Assembly: GCA_015039465.1 (NCBI GenBank)
Contig: MU130623.1
Coordinates: forward strand, 35,914-99,913
Length of the DNA stretch: 64,000 nt
Origin: Phlegmacium glaucopus
Lineage: Eukaryota > Basidiomycota > Agaricomycetes > Agaricales > Cortinariaceae
Reading direction: 5' to 3'
The stretch's first letter is position 1, and each line of letters opens with the position of its first letter. Under the pieces are notes generated by a model. That model did no database searches. It saw only the letters and a list, made by a program, of their open reading frames with translations, and was not told the DNA's origin. Below are positions 33,247-45,906 of the stretch, one piece after another. A program made the translations under genes and the position numbers.

Positions 33247-35824
33247 ATGTCTAGATCAGGATCAATAACCAATCTACCACCTTCCCTTCATAAGTCTTCG
33301 CTTGAAGGTGAACGACACTCAGAAGATAACGATGAGAACAGTCCGAATCCCAAAACGGAAAATGCCAGCGAAAAGACATCAGAATCCGATATATTATGGG
33401 TAGACTGGGATGGACCTGAAGACCCATTGAATCCGAAAAAGTGATTCGTCGACTCCTTTTTTTATCTAATCGACCCAATCGACTGACATACTCTAAGCTG
33501 GCCGTACCGCCAGAAATGGGCTGCTACTATTGTCGTCTCCTCTTTCACGTTTATCAGCCCTGTATCTTCATCTATGATTGCGCCAGCAGCGGCGCAAGTC
33601 GCTACAGATTTTGGTATCACCAACAATGTAGTCATAGCTATGACGACATCTGTCTTTATCTTGGGCTATGGTAAGTAGTATTCTCCTTTTCCATTTTGTT
33701 CCAGAACTGATAACTCCTATCCATGATTAGCGATTGGGCCGCTAGTGTGTAGTCTTTTGTCCTGTATGGTCCTTTCCCAAAAATTCACACGCTACCATCA
33801 GATTATAGGCCCGCTTAGTGAAATATATGGCCGTTCGCGTGTACTCCAATTATCAAATCTTTTCTACCTTGGTAATTTACCATTCCCTCTTCATCAATAT
33901 CAATTCACAACTCAAAAACAAAACAAAAAAGTGTGGAACCTTAGTTGTGGATTTGCTAAGAACCCAGCTCAACTCATTGCCTTTCGTTTTCTCTCGGGGC
34001 TTGGTGGGAGTGCACCACTTTCCGTATGTATATACCGTGTATGACCATTTCTAGGATGAAGGTACATTGATCCGTGTTTTTTTTTATATATAGGTCGGAG
34101 GTGGCGTACTCGGCGATATATGGCATACCGAAGAAAGAGGAAAAGCTATTGCAATATATTCCCTTGCTCCTTTGCTGGGCCCAGTGATAGCTCCCGTTTG
34201 TGGAGGTTGGTGAGTGCCTTCGTTTGACGAATATCTATACAATCGCACTTATACTCAAAATTTCAGGATATCAGAACGGTCCACATGGAGATGGGTGGTA
34301 CGTCTTATGCACCCTTGGTTCTAAAATATCTCCTCTAAAGTCTAAAATTTCCTAGTTCTGGTCAACTAGTATCGTCGACCTCCTCGTCCAAATCTCTGGA
34401 ATATTCTTCCTGCAAGAATGTACGTTCAATACTACTCCTATAATACATTTTTTTTGACTAGAAAGCCCATATTCAGCTTTCGCACCGTACCTCCTTGATA
34501 GAAAAGCAATTAAAATAAGGAAAACCATGGATCTAGAGAAAGGACCTTACAAGTCTGTAAGAACCGTCTTTGAAACAACCAGCGACAGATCGTGAGTTAC
34601 ATTCCTACTTCATAATCTCATAACTCAAACGCACCTTTTTCGTTGAATCTAGATGGAAAGGCATTTTCGCTAGATCATTGATTCGACCCTTCCAATTATT
34701 CGCTCAAGAACCGATCATCCAACTTTTGGGAATCTACATGGCTTTCATTTACGGTCTTTTCTACCGTCAGTCTCCATAATATCCACCCCCTCTTTACTCC
34801 TTTTTCTCATCCCATGCTTGCTTTTTTTTTTCCTTTTCAGTATTCTTGACTACCATGCCAACCATCTTTGCAGACATCTATCACGAAGTACCAGGCATCG
34901 CAGGCTTGCATTACATCGCGCTTGGCATGGGACTCACAGCAGCATCCCAAATCAACGCACGACTACTGGATCGTATCTATATATACTTCAAAAACAAGAA
35001 TGGTGGCGTTGGAGAACCCGAGTTTAGATTGCGTGAGTTATTATTAGCTTCTTCTCCCTAACAGCGAGGGTGTATTGATTTTTCCCTCGATTTTGCTGGA
35101 CAGCGTCGATGGTTCCTGCAAGTATTATTCTTCCCATTGGATTGTTACTCTCAGGATGGTCGGCACAACATCATTTGCACTGGATAGCAACGGACATCGT
35201 GCGTTATTTTCAATCAAAATTCCAGGTCTAGAAGGTGTCTAAACATTTTCTGACTTTCCAGGGGATAGCGTTTATCGGTGCAGGGATGATTTTATCTTTC
35301 CAAGCGATTCAGACTTATATCATCGATTCGTTTACATTACATGCTGCTTCGGGTACGATACCCACCCCATCTAATTTCTCTTTTATATCACACTTTTCTC
35401 AAAACAAAAACCCCATAATATTATAGCACTTGCGGCAACATCCTGTCTGCGCTCACTAGCCGGCTTTGGCTTCCCTCTATTCGCTCCAGCCATGTTCGCC
35501 AAACTTGGATATGGGAAAGGAGATACGGTTCTTGCATGTTTCGCTATAGCATTAGGCGTACCTGCGTACGTCCTCCCCTCCTCCTCCATTCTTGTTTGTT
35601 GGTTTATTAATCACTGACAAGTTTTTTTTTTTAATTTCATATATTTTAGGCCCTTTCTATTTTGGAAGTATGGGCGCAGGATACGGATGAGCAGTAAATA
35701 TGCTCATAAACCACAACAAATACATCAACAGCAAGTTCAGAGCAGTGTTGAAGAGGAGGAATCCAAGGTTGAGGAATCTCATACCGTAAACGAACCAGAA
35801 CGCAGCAGCAAGAACGAAGGGTAG
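33247..35824 (+). CDS. MFS transporter, DHA1-type drug:H+ antiporter
   Basis: A plasma-membrane-type 12-TM carrier split into about a dozen exons, all joinable in frame. The acidic N-terminal tail ends WVDWDGPEDPLNPK, then WPYRQKWAATIVV, a hallmark of fungal DHA1 carriers (multidrug and polyamine exporters). The loop 2-3 motif is PLSEIYGRSRVLQLSN, with TM4 RFLSGLGGSAPLS, motif C-like LAPLLGPVIAPVCGGW, and the TM10-12 region LRSLAGFGFPLFAPAMFAKL. The C-terminal tail is charged and Gln-rich, with the stop at 35822-35824. The substrate is unknown. The second G of the usual GPLSE is Cys if the exon 2/3 junction is as I place it. Confidence 0.85.
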
Positions 35825-36228
35825 GAAAAACTTGGCCCACCAATTTACTCCTCCGAGCCTAGAGGGAGCGCGCCGCAATATCCCTTTACCCAGGAAACGG
35901 GGGGAAACGATGACTCCACGATATATGATCCATGAATCATGATTTTTGAAAACAAGCCAGTTGTACATATAATGCAGTGAAAACGACCCTATCCCAAGTT
36001 ACAAACTATTGTTTACGACTGCTAATCTGGATCCCCAGACCATGTACCTACTATCCGCTATCTGTACATATGTATATATTCCAATATAGTTTGTGTTTCT
36101 AGACCTATAGATAGAATGCCCCCGCCCCCACACAATGGATATTTGGGTCCATGGCGTTTCAAGGAATATGCAGGCTAATAAGTATGCAGACTAATAAGTA
36201 TATATATATATATATATATCTTTGTATC
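35825..36228. repeat. Spacer with (TA)n microsatellite
   Basis: An AT dinucleotide run of about 20 bp lies near 36199-36219, just past the end of the following minus-strand gene. Nothing else was seen. Confidence 0.7.
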
Positions 36229-38616
36229 CTAAGCTGAACAATAAATCACCCCCCCAAAAGTCCGTATCGGCGAAGCAGCCAAAACTCTAAAATCCACCAA
36301 AAGCCGTTTCCATTCCTCCTCATCAAAATTCTCCCAACAACCCAACGACCATTTCTGTCTCAACAACACAGCAGACGGACCCCCACCAAAAGTAGATATA
36401 TAACCTTCCAACGAACGAAGTAGAGAACAAGCTTTCGATAACATCTCAGGACATAAACTTTCCAACCAAACGATGTCGGTAGGGGGTGTGAATACTGTTA
36501 TCATACCTTCGGCGCAGAGTTTGACGCGTTCCCATCTTTTGATTTCTTTTCCTTTTGTTAACCATATTTCGAATTCTTCGAAGATCTCGCCAGCTAATCG
36601 GAGTTGGTGAATGTTTACGCCGTTCAGAGGCTTTTTTAGCATCATGGGGTCGTCATCATCATCCAACGGGGCGGCGGAGGCGGTGGTTCTCATCCCAGTT
36701 GATAATAATCGGTGAACGAGGGACCAGGCTACAACAACGTCCAGAATCTGTAGCCCATTCTGCGCGAGGAGAGTTTTCAAACACAGCAATATCTGGAGAT
36801 GTATATCAGAACCGATATGTAACACCACGGCTTCCGATTCATCAAGTGACGATGATGACGGCACAACAACTTCTTGAAGAATCTGAGAGAACCAATCGTA
36901 GAAAGGTTCAGGCACAGGTTGTGAATTCAATATCCGAATCACCGATTCGATATAAGTCGTTTTAAGCACAGGATGAACGTCTTGATGAAGGTGGAGATAA
37001 AAAGCCGAAATGATATCTCGTTTTTGATATTCCATAGGTGAGAATCGATCGTCCAACATGACTCGAAGTGTAGCGTTATCGATTTGTCCACGTTCGAGAT
37101 GGAAACCAGCAACCGTTGTTGTAGCAGCTGGTATTTCTAAATCCGCGAGGCTGTGGTAGATGGGATAAACAGCTTCAACGCTTTGGGTGAATGTATCGTT
37201 GATCCATTGTAAGGCATGAACAGTATCGTCCGAGTCCCTGACTTTCTTAGCTGAGCCTCGAATTACTTCTTCAGCATCACGTAGATGTCTCCATCGCATA
37301 TCGAACGTCATCCAATTCAAGTCTTGTGCTGACTTGAGAAGCCTATGGAAACGTGGGGAATCGAAATTCGACCAAGGTAGATTCAAGGAACTGAAGATCC
37401 AAAAGAGACTATGCCCCATACGATAGAATAACCATGATTGAGGGGATTTGTAAGGGCATTGGTAGATACGGAGGTGGTTGTTTTTCGTAACAGCATGCTG
37501 TAAGGCTGGAAGGGCCGTGGTGGCAGCAAGGAAGAACATGACGAGACCTACGAGTGCGGAAATGCAGGCTGCCACAACGGTATGACGAGACCATAATAAG
37601 TCAAGAAGCCCAACGAAGAAAAGGATCAACGCCAGTTGGAGAAGGAGGGGAAGGGCAGAGAGTATCTCGGGAACATACCACTCCATTAACCCTTCGTACC
37701 TCATCTGACGAAGAGCTACGGATTCCTTGTGGGGGAGTGCTGCGTCCCGTTGGAATTCTCGTAACCATTGTAGACAGAGAATACCAATTAGGACGGTGGT
37801 AAGGCCAAGAGTGAGACTTAGAAACCAGACAGCGTTTATCCTCACATCCGTAGAGCTGACAGAAAATGGAGGTAAGATGAGGTTGGGCTGTAAAGGGTTG
37901 GATGATGAGTTGGATAGCTGAGTTGCTATTGTAGCGAGAAGGCGAGCGGAAACATCTTCTGGGCCCTCACTTAACCACTTGTATGATTCGATGGTAAATG
38001 AAGTTATCGTAGCAGAAAAAAGACCAGCCTAAAAGAGTCCTGTTAAAAAACCAAAATCTCGTACTTTTGAAGAAAAAAAAGAAGAGCAATACGACGCACA
38101 AAGATCAGCAGTTTATCCACTTCCTCCTTCCAAGCTGCACACATCTCATTATCGTATTTCTCCGTCATCTTGTAGCATTTCTGCCATGCATCTTCTTTCA
38201 TTGGAGCGCCATAGCGATATGGATTACCGCAGTGCCAAGGAATATCCTCGAACTATTATCTTTCTTTCATGAATTTCAAGACGGTCTACCCCAAATTTGG
38301 ATATGACGATTGCTTACCCGATCTTTATTTTCATCTGGTAATGGCGAAGCCTGATTTGAGTTAGGAATCCTGATGCTCTGGCGTCGAGTCTTCTGAAATG
38401 AGGATATGGGTCGTATAAGTAGACATTTTTTACCACAGTAAGTTAGAAACATGCCAGATTATATGGGTTGTCTAGCGACGACCGTTGATTGGAACTAAAG
38501 GGAGGCAATGTTCTCTTTGACTCGTCCTTTGGATGATGTTGAACATCTTCTTCAAACTCCTCCACTTGTGTAAGTTGGCTATTGAGTCGAGTTGGATGTC
38601 TCTCGAGGTCTGACAT
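36229..38616 (-). CDS. DUF6535-domain membrane protein
   Basis: Members of this Agaricomycete-specific family start with a soluble stretch, two or more transmembrane helices and a long helical C-terminus; the function is unknown. Visible here are WQKCYKMTEKYDNEMCAAWK (about 38150-38220), AGLFSATITSFTIESYKWLS (about 37970-38035), then INAVWFLSLTLGLTTVLIGI and the helical hairpin to HTVVAACISALVGLVMFFLA. A roughly 380-residue soluble region ends at 36229. Introns lie at about 38037-38085, 38255-38325 and 38400-38460. The first exon from MSDLERHP (38616) is tentative because its donor gives an awkward junction. Confidence 0.75.
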
Positions 38617-38933
38617 GGGCGTTGCTTTTGACACACACAGGGCCAGAAAAACCTTTGAAGCATGTATGTAACGATGTGCGTGCCGGCTTACTGTCACAGT
38701 ATAAATAGCTCTGCAGGCCTGGAACCCATATATAGTAAGGTCACAAATAATAAAAAAGACGACTATCAATCTGACTACGGCCCGCCAGTGAGCATCGTTT
38801 GATTCTTAAAATACTCGAGCGTTCGTAGCCTTTTTTGGCAGCTTTCCTTACGCTGACACCGCTCCTTGTAATTATATTGTGATGATTAGAGTAACATATG
38901 ATGCGAACACCTCACAAGTCGTTAAAACATTCG
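38617..38933. other. Intergenic, no supported feature
   Basis: Tail-to-head spacer between the DUF6535 gene and the first DUF202 gene. Nothing recognisable was seen. Confidence 0.4.
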
Positions 38934-39854
38934 TCAAGCGTGGTGGGCCTTCCCACTCAAAAGAGCTCCAAAGGCAATGGTCGTAATCGAACCGAGGCCA
39001 AACGAGATGAACGCAATGCCCAAACGCGCAGGCGGGAACTTATTCTCCGGAAGAGCGTGTTGGACCAAGAAATACCTAGAAACGCCTTTTGATATATAAT
39101 ATAAATCAAAATTACAATTCTGCCAAAAAAAATAATAATTGAGAATGAACTGGGGCTCACCGATAAGCAAAACGATCATGGCCATCCCAAGAGCTGATAA
39201 CCCTAACGGAGTCGCGAACTTCTGCACTCTCTGGTTCTCAACTGGCAATGGGATCCCTGAATATTTCGAAGCGAGATCTGACATTGTAAATAGTTGAATC
39301 AAGGCAACACCCGCGCTAGCTATACCTAAACTCGTGCGGACGTAAGCCAGAAAGGTACGTTCGGAAGCAAGATGGTCACGAGCGACGCTTCCTGTATTTT
39401 GTAGCACGAGAGTGGGGTAGAACTTTCCTGTCAAGGGTTGACGGGTGTTTTGGAAGGGGTTGTAGTCGGTGGCTGGAAGGTCTGATCTCTCCCTTGATTT
39501 TCCAGATTTTTTAACGGACGATGATTGTTGGTATTGAGGAAGCTTCGAATCAAATAGTGGTTCGTGGATAGTGGGTGATGTGAAGTGTTCCACTGACGCC
39601 ATTGGTGTAGTAGGAATGAGTGTGTGATGTTGTTGTTGTACTCGTGAAGGAGAATCGGAACGGGATTGATATCCAGAATTGATTGGGGAGGTTGCTGGAC
39701 TGGGCGGAGGGGTGGTACCGGGAGCAAAGTGTATATCATTGTCACCGCGATTAAAGAAGATTTGCTTTAAAAAAGAGGCTGCCATTTGGATGATTCGAAG
39801 TGAAAAGATTACAGTCCCAGTCACGTGTTTCATATTCCCTAAAGGTGTGTTCAT
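38934..39854 (-). CDS. DUF202-domain membrane protein, copy 1
   Basis: The DUF202 signature RDHLASERTFLAYVRTSLG followed by ASAGVALIQLF is clear. This domain also forms the membrane part of VTC polyphosphate-polymerase subunits. Exon 1 runs to about 39161 (AMIVLLIG). After an intron of about 85 nt, the last exon gives RYFLVQHALPENKFPPARLG and a final hydrophobic helix, for three TM segments in all. The N-terminal 100 or so residues are Ser/Pro/Gln-rich. The start may be 39854 (MNTPLG) or 39785 (MAASFLKQIFF). A paralogue lies immediately to the right in the same orientation. Confidence 0.8.
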   Translation of the reverse strand: MNTPLGNMKHVTGTVIFSLRIIQMAASFLKQIFFNRGDNDIHFAPGTTPPPSPATSPINSGYQSRSDSPSRVQQQHHTLIPTTPMASVEHFTSPTIHEPLFDSKLPQYQQSSSVKKSGKSRERSDLPATDYNPFQNTRQPLTGKFYPTLVLQNTGSVARDHLASERTFLAYVRTSLGIASAGVALIQLFTMSDLASKYSGIPLPVENQRVQKFATPLGLSALGMAMIVLLIGEPQFILNYYFFWQNCNFDLYYISKGVSRYFLVQHALPENKFPPARLGIAFISFGLGSITTIAFGALLSGKAHHA

Positions 39855-40294
39855 TTTTCATTCCCACACCACGATTTTGGCGGACGCCACATCCATCCAT
39901 CAAGCTCAATCAAGCCCCACAACAACTGCATCAGAGTACTTTACGCGATCACAAACCCTTGCTTGGCTGGCTGCCGATTACACACCTGCTTGGAAGGTTG
40001 CTTCCAGTGGTCAATGTCCTAGCAGATATGAGAGGTGCTAGGACTTACTTGGAAGTTCAAAGAAGAGCGTATTTGCAATGAACGAAATTCAATGACTATT
40101 GATATACTACTAGGTAATCTTTCCCATCCCTTCCTATCGTTTCTTCTCACGTCTCACTCCTCATCATTTGACCAGATTCGAACTCGCTTGAGAGATAGGA
40201 AAAAGGATTCGAGGTCTCGAAACTCAAGCGTTTTATTTTCTTTGGGGGGGGAGTCCTTAAAATTATCTAACATGTTTACATAACTCCATCCTTC
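39855..40294. other. Intergenic between the two DUF202 genes
   Basis: About 440 bp with no supported gene; it presumably holds the promoter of copy 1. Confidence 0.4.
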
Positions 40295-41086
40295 CTACTC
40301 GACCCCTGCACTAAAAAATGCCAATTTCTCGGTCAAAAGTACTGCAAAAAGAACAACAACAATCGCCCCAAATACGAACGAGATGGCCACAATGGAAAGT
40401 TGTGCCGCTGGAAACATATTTTTGGGAAGAGCACGCTGGACCACGAAAAACCTATATACACCTTTGGAGGTATTTTTTACCGTTAACTTTTGATCATACA
40501 AAAAGAGATAAAAAAAGAGCAGGAAAAAAAAAAGAAGAAATTAAAGCCTAGCCTTCAACGAAAGCTTGGCGCACCAAAAAAAAAAAAAAACGAGGGTAAA
40601 GGGTTACTCACCAAAACACAACACAAATAACGCAAACGTTAGTGCCAGTACTCCCAACGAGATCCCAAATCTCTGCAGACTCCTATTCACCTCAGGCCCT
40701 GAGGTCCCAGCAGCCGTTGAAGTAAGCTCAGCGACGGTGAATAGTTGCACGATGCCTACACCTGCAACTGCAAGCCCTATACTCGTACGAACGTAAGCTA
40801 GGAACGTCCGTTCGGATGCGAGGTGATCGCGAGCGACGCTCCCGGAATTTTGGAGTACAAGTGTAGGGTTAATGTGTTCGAACATAGAGATGACGAAATG
40901 GCTTTTGGGATGGGAAGAGGAGGGAGAAGAGGCGGCGGCTGAGGTTTCTGACTTGTAAGTGAGAAAGTTATTGTTGTCGGGGACCCGGGGCTGAAGGTTA
41001 TGTCTCTGATTTTGTTTCTTTGGATTCAGCTTTGACGGGTGTTTATCGTCGTTAATCTGAGAAGGAGGAACGATTGGAACTACCAT
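40295..41086 (-). CDS. DUF202-domain membrane protein, copy 2
   Basis: It has the same organisation as its left neighbour: a low-complexity N-terminus from MVVPIVPPSQ (41086), then NPTLVLQNSGSVARDHLASE, RTFLAYVRTSIGLAVAGVGI, and an intron of about 160 nt (from GTGAGT near 40612 to TATATAG near 40455). The final exon is RFFVVQRALPKNMFPAAQLS plus a C-terminal helix. The intron position relative to the domain (between helix 2 and RYF/RFF) is conserved with copy 1, so the pair arose by tandem duplication. Homology to VTC1-like proteins hints at a vacuolar or organelle membrane. Confidence 0.8.
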
Positions 41087-43002
41087 CGCTGGCGTTAGGG
41101 ATTGACGGGAAAAGATTGAAATCAAGAACGTGGGCTGTGAATGTTTGAAATATCATCCCCTCAGGCGTTCCCACACCAAAAACAGTTCGGGACGATCTCG
41201 AAGGAGAGGGAGCAGGGTTATTCTTCTGCTCTGCTCTGCTCTAAATACTACTGGCGCGTCAGTTTAGAGATAGTCGGGTAGGAATTTGAAGAAGCTATAA
41301 AATGGTGGAGCTCAGGGACGCAAAAAAGCAGACTTTTTGGCCAGTCTCTATATTATCGTTAATTATCGTAATGTTTAGTACTGGCTTTTTATATCTCTGG
41401 GGTGATATTCTCGTATTCCCCTCTTTGATAAAGGATTTTGCGATTGGATATTATACGATTGGATATTATAAAAAGATTGGGGTTCATTTAATTATCCGGC
41501 CTTCGTACTCATCAATTGTCATAGACGGTTAGAGTCTAGACTCACCAAAAAGCAGAAAACCTGACTTATACTACCACTGAAAATTACAACTAAAAAATTT
41601 CTTAAAAAAAAAATTCCTGTCTCTAGTTTGGGTATTACCTGGTTTTTTTTAGTAGCCCACTGCTCCACCGCCGACGCTTCTTCTAAGTTCTATAGGCAGG
41701 AAAAAAAAATTGTTGGAATTGTCCTGATGGGTTTATCGAAGAAGTACAATCAAATGACGTAGTTTTGTTATACAAAGAACAGCCTTAGAACAGCTTTCAC
41801 ATCCCAAAAAAAGTTTGGTCTGTTGCTATCCGGCGGCTCCTGTGTGAAAAGCTGCGAAAAGGTGTGAAACCCCCGTTTGCATGATGTCATCAATTTCAAT
41901 TATCATCCCTCTAATCTATCAAAAAAAAAAAGATGCATCTTTGTTCATCAAATTCTCTACAGCGCTCGAGATTCCTTTTTTTTATTATAATTTTTCTTTG
42001 TTGATTTGTTGCTTTTCCATGTTTGCCTGCCAGCCACTTCTTGAGACTCTTTCTTTTTTTCCAGATGTTATTTGTCGGAGGGATTTATGTAAAGAGTTCG
42101 AGATGAGAAGGGAAAAAGTACGGAACTAATCAAGGTTTGCATCAACATAGATTATTTGCATTACATGATCAGCCATAGTAAGCAAGGAAAGCAGCCGGTA
42201 GTTATCTGATCTTTGAAAGTAACCCACAGACTGTGGGGAAGAATCCCGCAGGAGGCTGAAAAACATTTTTTTAACCGTGAAAATGGTGCCGATAGGCGTC
42301 AATTAGGCATGCGATGAGATGCGATGTTGGTTGGGCATTCAATAACTACGTCACTTTAGCAACATGTGCACGTGATTAAAACATACCATATATGGCAGGA
42401 AGAGGGATAATGACATCAGTTGCGGAGAAGTCTATTATTGATAGTTATTGATGCGCATTGAATCGGGGGTTCATTCTCCGACTGGTCACGAGTCTACCTT
42501 GTTACCTCTTGTTACCCATCCGAACACGCATCCGCGGTCCTACATCTCGGTCAGTCTCGTGGTCGCCTCAAATGAGTTTCGGTTCTGAGTATAGTATCAA
42601 TATCAGTGCCTGTGCTTCAAGCTGAAATCACTCTATATCAGGCCAACAAGTTAAAATGTGATACATAAGTCACTGCAAGCCTCTGAAATTAAAATTCAAA
42701 AAGTATATCATGGGTCAAGCTGGATGGTTTACTTTTTCGGGCCTACATAAGTACGATTAATTTCCAATGTTACTAACTAACGTTAAATAGTAAGTACCAA
42801 GGGAACGACCTGGAACCAGCGCGTGTGAAGGTATAGCCCGATGAGATGCTCGGAGCCCGACGCTCATCTGTCAACATCTGACAAGCCGCTAAAATAGCCC
42901 TGTCTTTTTCTCACTCGAAGCCCCGCTGAGTACGGCGGTAAGCCCAACTGACCTAATACCTCGGAAGCGAACAATAACAACCCATTCTAATCCATAGTCT
43001 CT
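41087..43002. other. Long intergenic region, no supported gene
   Basis: Short frames (for example 41302-41532 and 41881-42129) contain hydrophobic or low-complexity translations. A 15-bp direct repeat (GATTGGATATTATA) lies near 41440-41472. No gene, RNA or terminal repeats were recognised. Confidence 0.45.
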
Positions 43003-44311
43003 TTATTCTCGCAATGTCTGCACTCCAACAAGACTAACAACACCAGTATGAACCATTTTCTCTACGTCCAATTCCTTGGGTGTGCCGCCGCTCTGCACGG
43101 AAGTACTATTATTGCCTCTTCTGAATACGATCGAGATATCCGAGTCTGGGTTCTCCGTCGGTAAAACCATGTCAACAGTCGTCTCCCTGAATATGCCGAA
43201 CTTGGTATTTCGGTATACCCGACATGCCATGACGTTGATTAACATGACATTCGGGATTCCGACAGCTGAACGATAAACAGCAGGGACGGATTTGATGGTG
43301 TAAAGAGTCACCGTCAAGAAACAGAGGCCAACCGTGCTCCTGTAAAAGTGGATATCAATATGACAGCGCCGACTAGAAGTATTGATTAGAATCACTCAAC
43401 AGGTAATAAACTTGTCCATCGTGCAATATTGACCTCGAAAATGCAGGTAGATGTTTCCCAAAAATGAAAGACCACATTCCACCTGTGCCGGTATGTTCAT
43501 AACGCGAACCATGGATAATCCGCCATGTGATGGCGATGAAAACTAGAGTGTCGTTCACCAATGGGATGATGCCCGACACTATGACGTATGCTTCCATGTT
43601 TCCATTTGTGCAATAGTCGGTTGGGCCAAGAGGGATGAGGGTTACGCCTTGCGTGCTGGTCACTGAGCCACCGAGGACGGCAAGCCACATGAAGAAGAAA
43701 AACACGGTTACATAGATGTTATTGTTGTACACCGCGCGGACTCGGAAGAAAAAGAGGAGAGATGTAGCAGGTACAGCGATGACGAATAACCAGGGGACGC
43801 CTCTCCAAATTTCGACGCAATGTCCAATGGGGGCCGCTGGAGGTAGGTTAATCGTAAGCATTTCTAAAACCAGAAAAATAAATGGTCTGAACGTACTTAA
43901 AATAATCGTACTCGCTAAAAGATAGCCTAGAGTTGCGAACCTACAGCGAAATAAGGATGATGAGATAAATTTGTGGTTCACATTTGAGGTCAGAGGCCCA
44001 CCGTGAAATAAAATAAGCAATTGTAGGAAATACGATTCGATATTGGGTCAACAGCCTATAATCCGAGTTGATGTTGTTCAACATATCCCAAATCATAACC
44101 TGAGAAAGGATCAAAATTCAAGGTGATGAAAAGAGATACAAGCTTAGAATAGACGAAAAGAAGAAGAAAAAACAGGAAGACGCACAACTAAAGCCGCGAC
44201 GAGAGTGTGTATCGAGACAGATATCTGATAAGCAACGTCTGGCGGGAAGAAAGCCAGCGGTGTGTATGGATTAGGAAGCTCAAGTGGGGAGGTTCCATTG
44301 ATCGACGACAT
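43003..44311 (-). CDS. Seven-TM protein of the Agaricomycete DUF6533/6534-like type
   Basis: Exons start at MSSINGTSPLELPN (44311), then about 44000-44098 (MIWDMLNNINSDYRLLTQYR), about 43415-43941 and 43003-43338. Introns include one with GTTGTGCG, one with GTGGGCC, possibly GTACGTTC...TTTTAG at about 43872-43903, and GTTGAGTG. The pattern of seven hydrophobic helices, with the conserved IWDMLNNI before helix 2 and RVYRNTKFG after the last helix, matches a large mushroom family of unknown function. The C-terminal tail is polar and ends VVSLVGVQTLRE. Confidence 0.7.
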
Positions 44312-44722
44312 TTTGGGTTTGTTAAGATCGTCCCCTACAAGTATTGTGGTCTTGAAGTGAAGAGAGAAGCATACAAAAGATAGGTTGAGAGAGAGGCGAC
44401 GGAGCATGGTGGGTCTTTTGGAACATGCTAAATAGGTGGGGCACGGCCGTTAAAATCCGTCCAACACCTCATTCCATCATGATGAGGTCCATGCCACCCC
44501 CTAGTACTTATGAACTAGAATATCAAAAGTATTAGCTAAGGGATCTAACAGAGATAGATATTGGACAGACCAGTGCAGCTACGTGGGCCCAATAAGTCAA
44601 CTTTATATGGTATAATGGGTGCGGCGATTTCTAGTCCGTAGTGGAAGAGAGCGCAAGCGATGTTCCTCCATGACAAGCCAGCGCTCAGTTATTTTTAGGG
44701 GCCGTTCCCGTCATATACCACT
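44312..44722. other. Intergenic, no supported feature
   Basis: AT-rich spacer leading into the tandem repeat block. Nothing recognisable was seen. Confidence 0.4.
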
Positions 44723-45690
44723 TGCGCAGAGTTAGAGGTATATTCAGATCGACATAATAACCTTCCCATATTTGTTATATCTTCGAGGGGTCACGGATGT
44801 TCGAAGAGATAAGAAGTGCTCGTTCCAAACTCCGACCACCTTATTCAATTGGCCTCACTGCAGTCTGCAGCTTGGCTGTAATAGCGCCCAACTTGACAGG
44901 GTTCCACGAGATGTGTTATACCTCAGACAAGTAATACTTATATATGGAAAGGTTACTGAGATACAAAAGAAGACGATTTTGTATTACTCTAAGAGAAATT
45001 CCGCCATGTATCCCAGTGACAGTCAGAAGAAGAACGACATATGCGCCGAGTTAGAGGTATATTCAGATCGACATAATAACCTTCCCATATTTGTTATATC
45101 TTCAAGTTGAACTGAGGGTCACGGATGTTCGAAGAGCTCGTTCCAAACTCCGACCACCCTATTCAATTGGCCTCACTACAGTCTGCAGCTTGGCTGTAAT
45201 AGCGCCCAACCTGACAGGGTTCACGAGATGTGTTATACCTCAGACAGGTAATACTTATATATGGAAAGGTTACTGAGATACAAAAGAAGACGATTTTGTA
45301 TTACTCCAAGAGAAATTCCGCCGTGTATCGCAGTGACAGTCGAAAGAAGAACTGCACTAGTCTCGACATATGCGCCGAGTTAGAGTTATATTCAGATCGA
45401 ATAATACCTTGCCATATTTGTTATATCTTTCAAGTTGAACTGAGGGCCATGGATGTTCGAGATAAGAAGTACTCATTCCAAACTCCGATCACCTAAGTAA
45501 TAGCGCCCAACCCTGACAGGTTCACGAGATGTGTTATATCTCAGACAGGTAATACTTGTATACGGAAGTTACTGGGGTACAAAAGAAGATGATTTTGTAT
45601 TACTCTATATAAGAACAATCATTGTCAATTCCGAGTCCGCCTTGTATCCCAGTGACAGTCAGAAGAACAACTGCAACTAGTCCTCGACAT
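44723..45690. repeat. Tandem repeat, three units of about 320-330 bp
   Basis: Units begin at 44723, 45042 and 45371 with TGCGC(C/A)GAGTTAGAG. Each contains ATATTCAGATCGA, GTTATATCTTC, a CAGTCTGCAGCTTGGCTGTA block (lost in unit 3), GTGTTATA(C/T)CTCAGACA and GATTTTGTATTACTC. Units 1 and 2 are about 90 percent alike; unit 3 is more diverged and has deletions. The small open frames inside are repeated copies without protein character. Confidence 0.9.
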
Positions 45691-45906
45691 AACTTCTACT
45701 TAACGTAAAATATCCTTTTGTATTTTGTGAAAGATACCCCGAAGTAAAACCAGGGGTAAAGGTGCGAAGAGTATCGAACCCTCAAACTTTGAAGGATCAA
45801 CTTGTGCAAACCGCCCTTGACCCGTAAAATTAGGACAAGACCACAGTAAAGTACTGTCAAAAAGGAAAAGAAACCATGTCAACAAGGCCAAGAACTTCCC
45901 CACAAA

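Noticed and set aside
44723..45690. CRISPR-like array
   Set aside because: Units are about 320 bp and contiguous, without short direct repeats and unique spacers, and the genome is eukaryotic.
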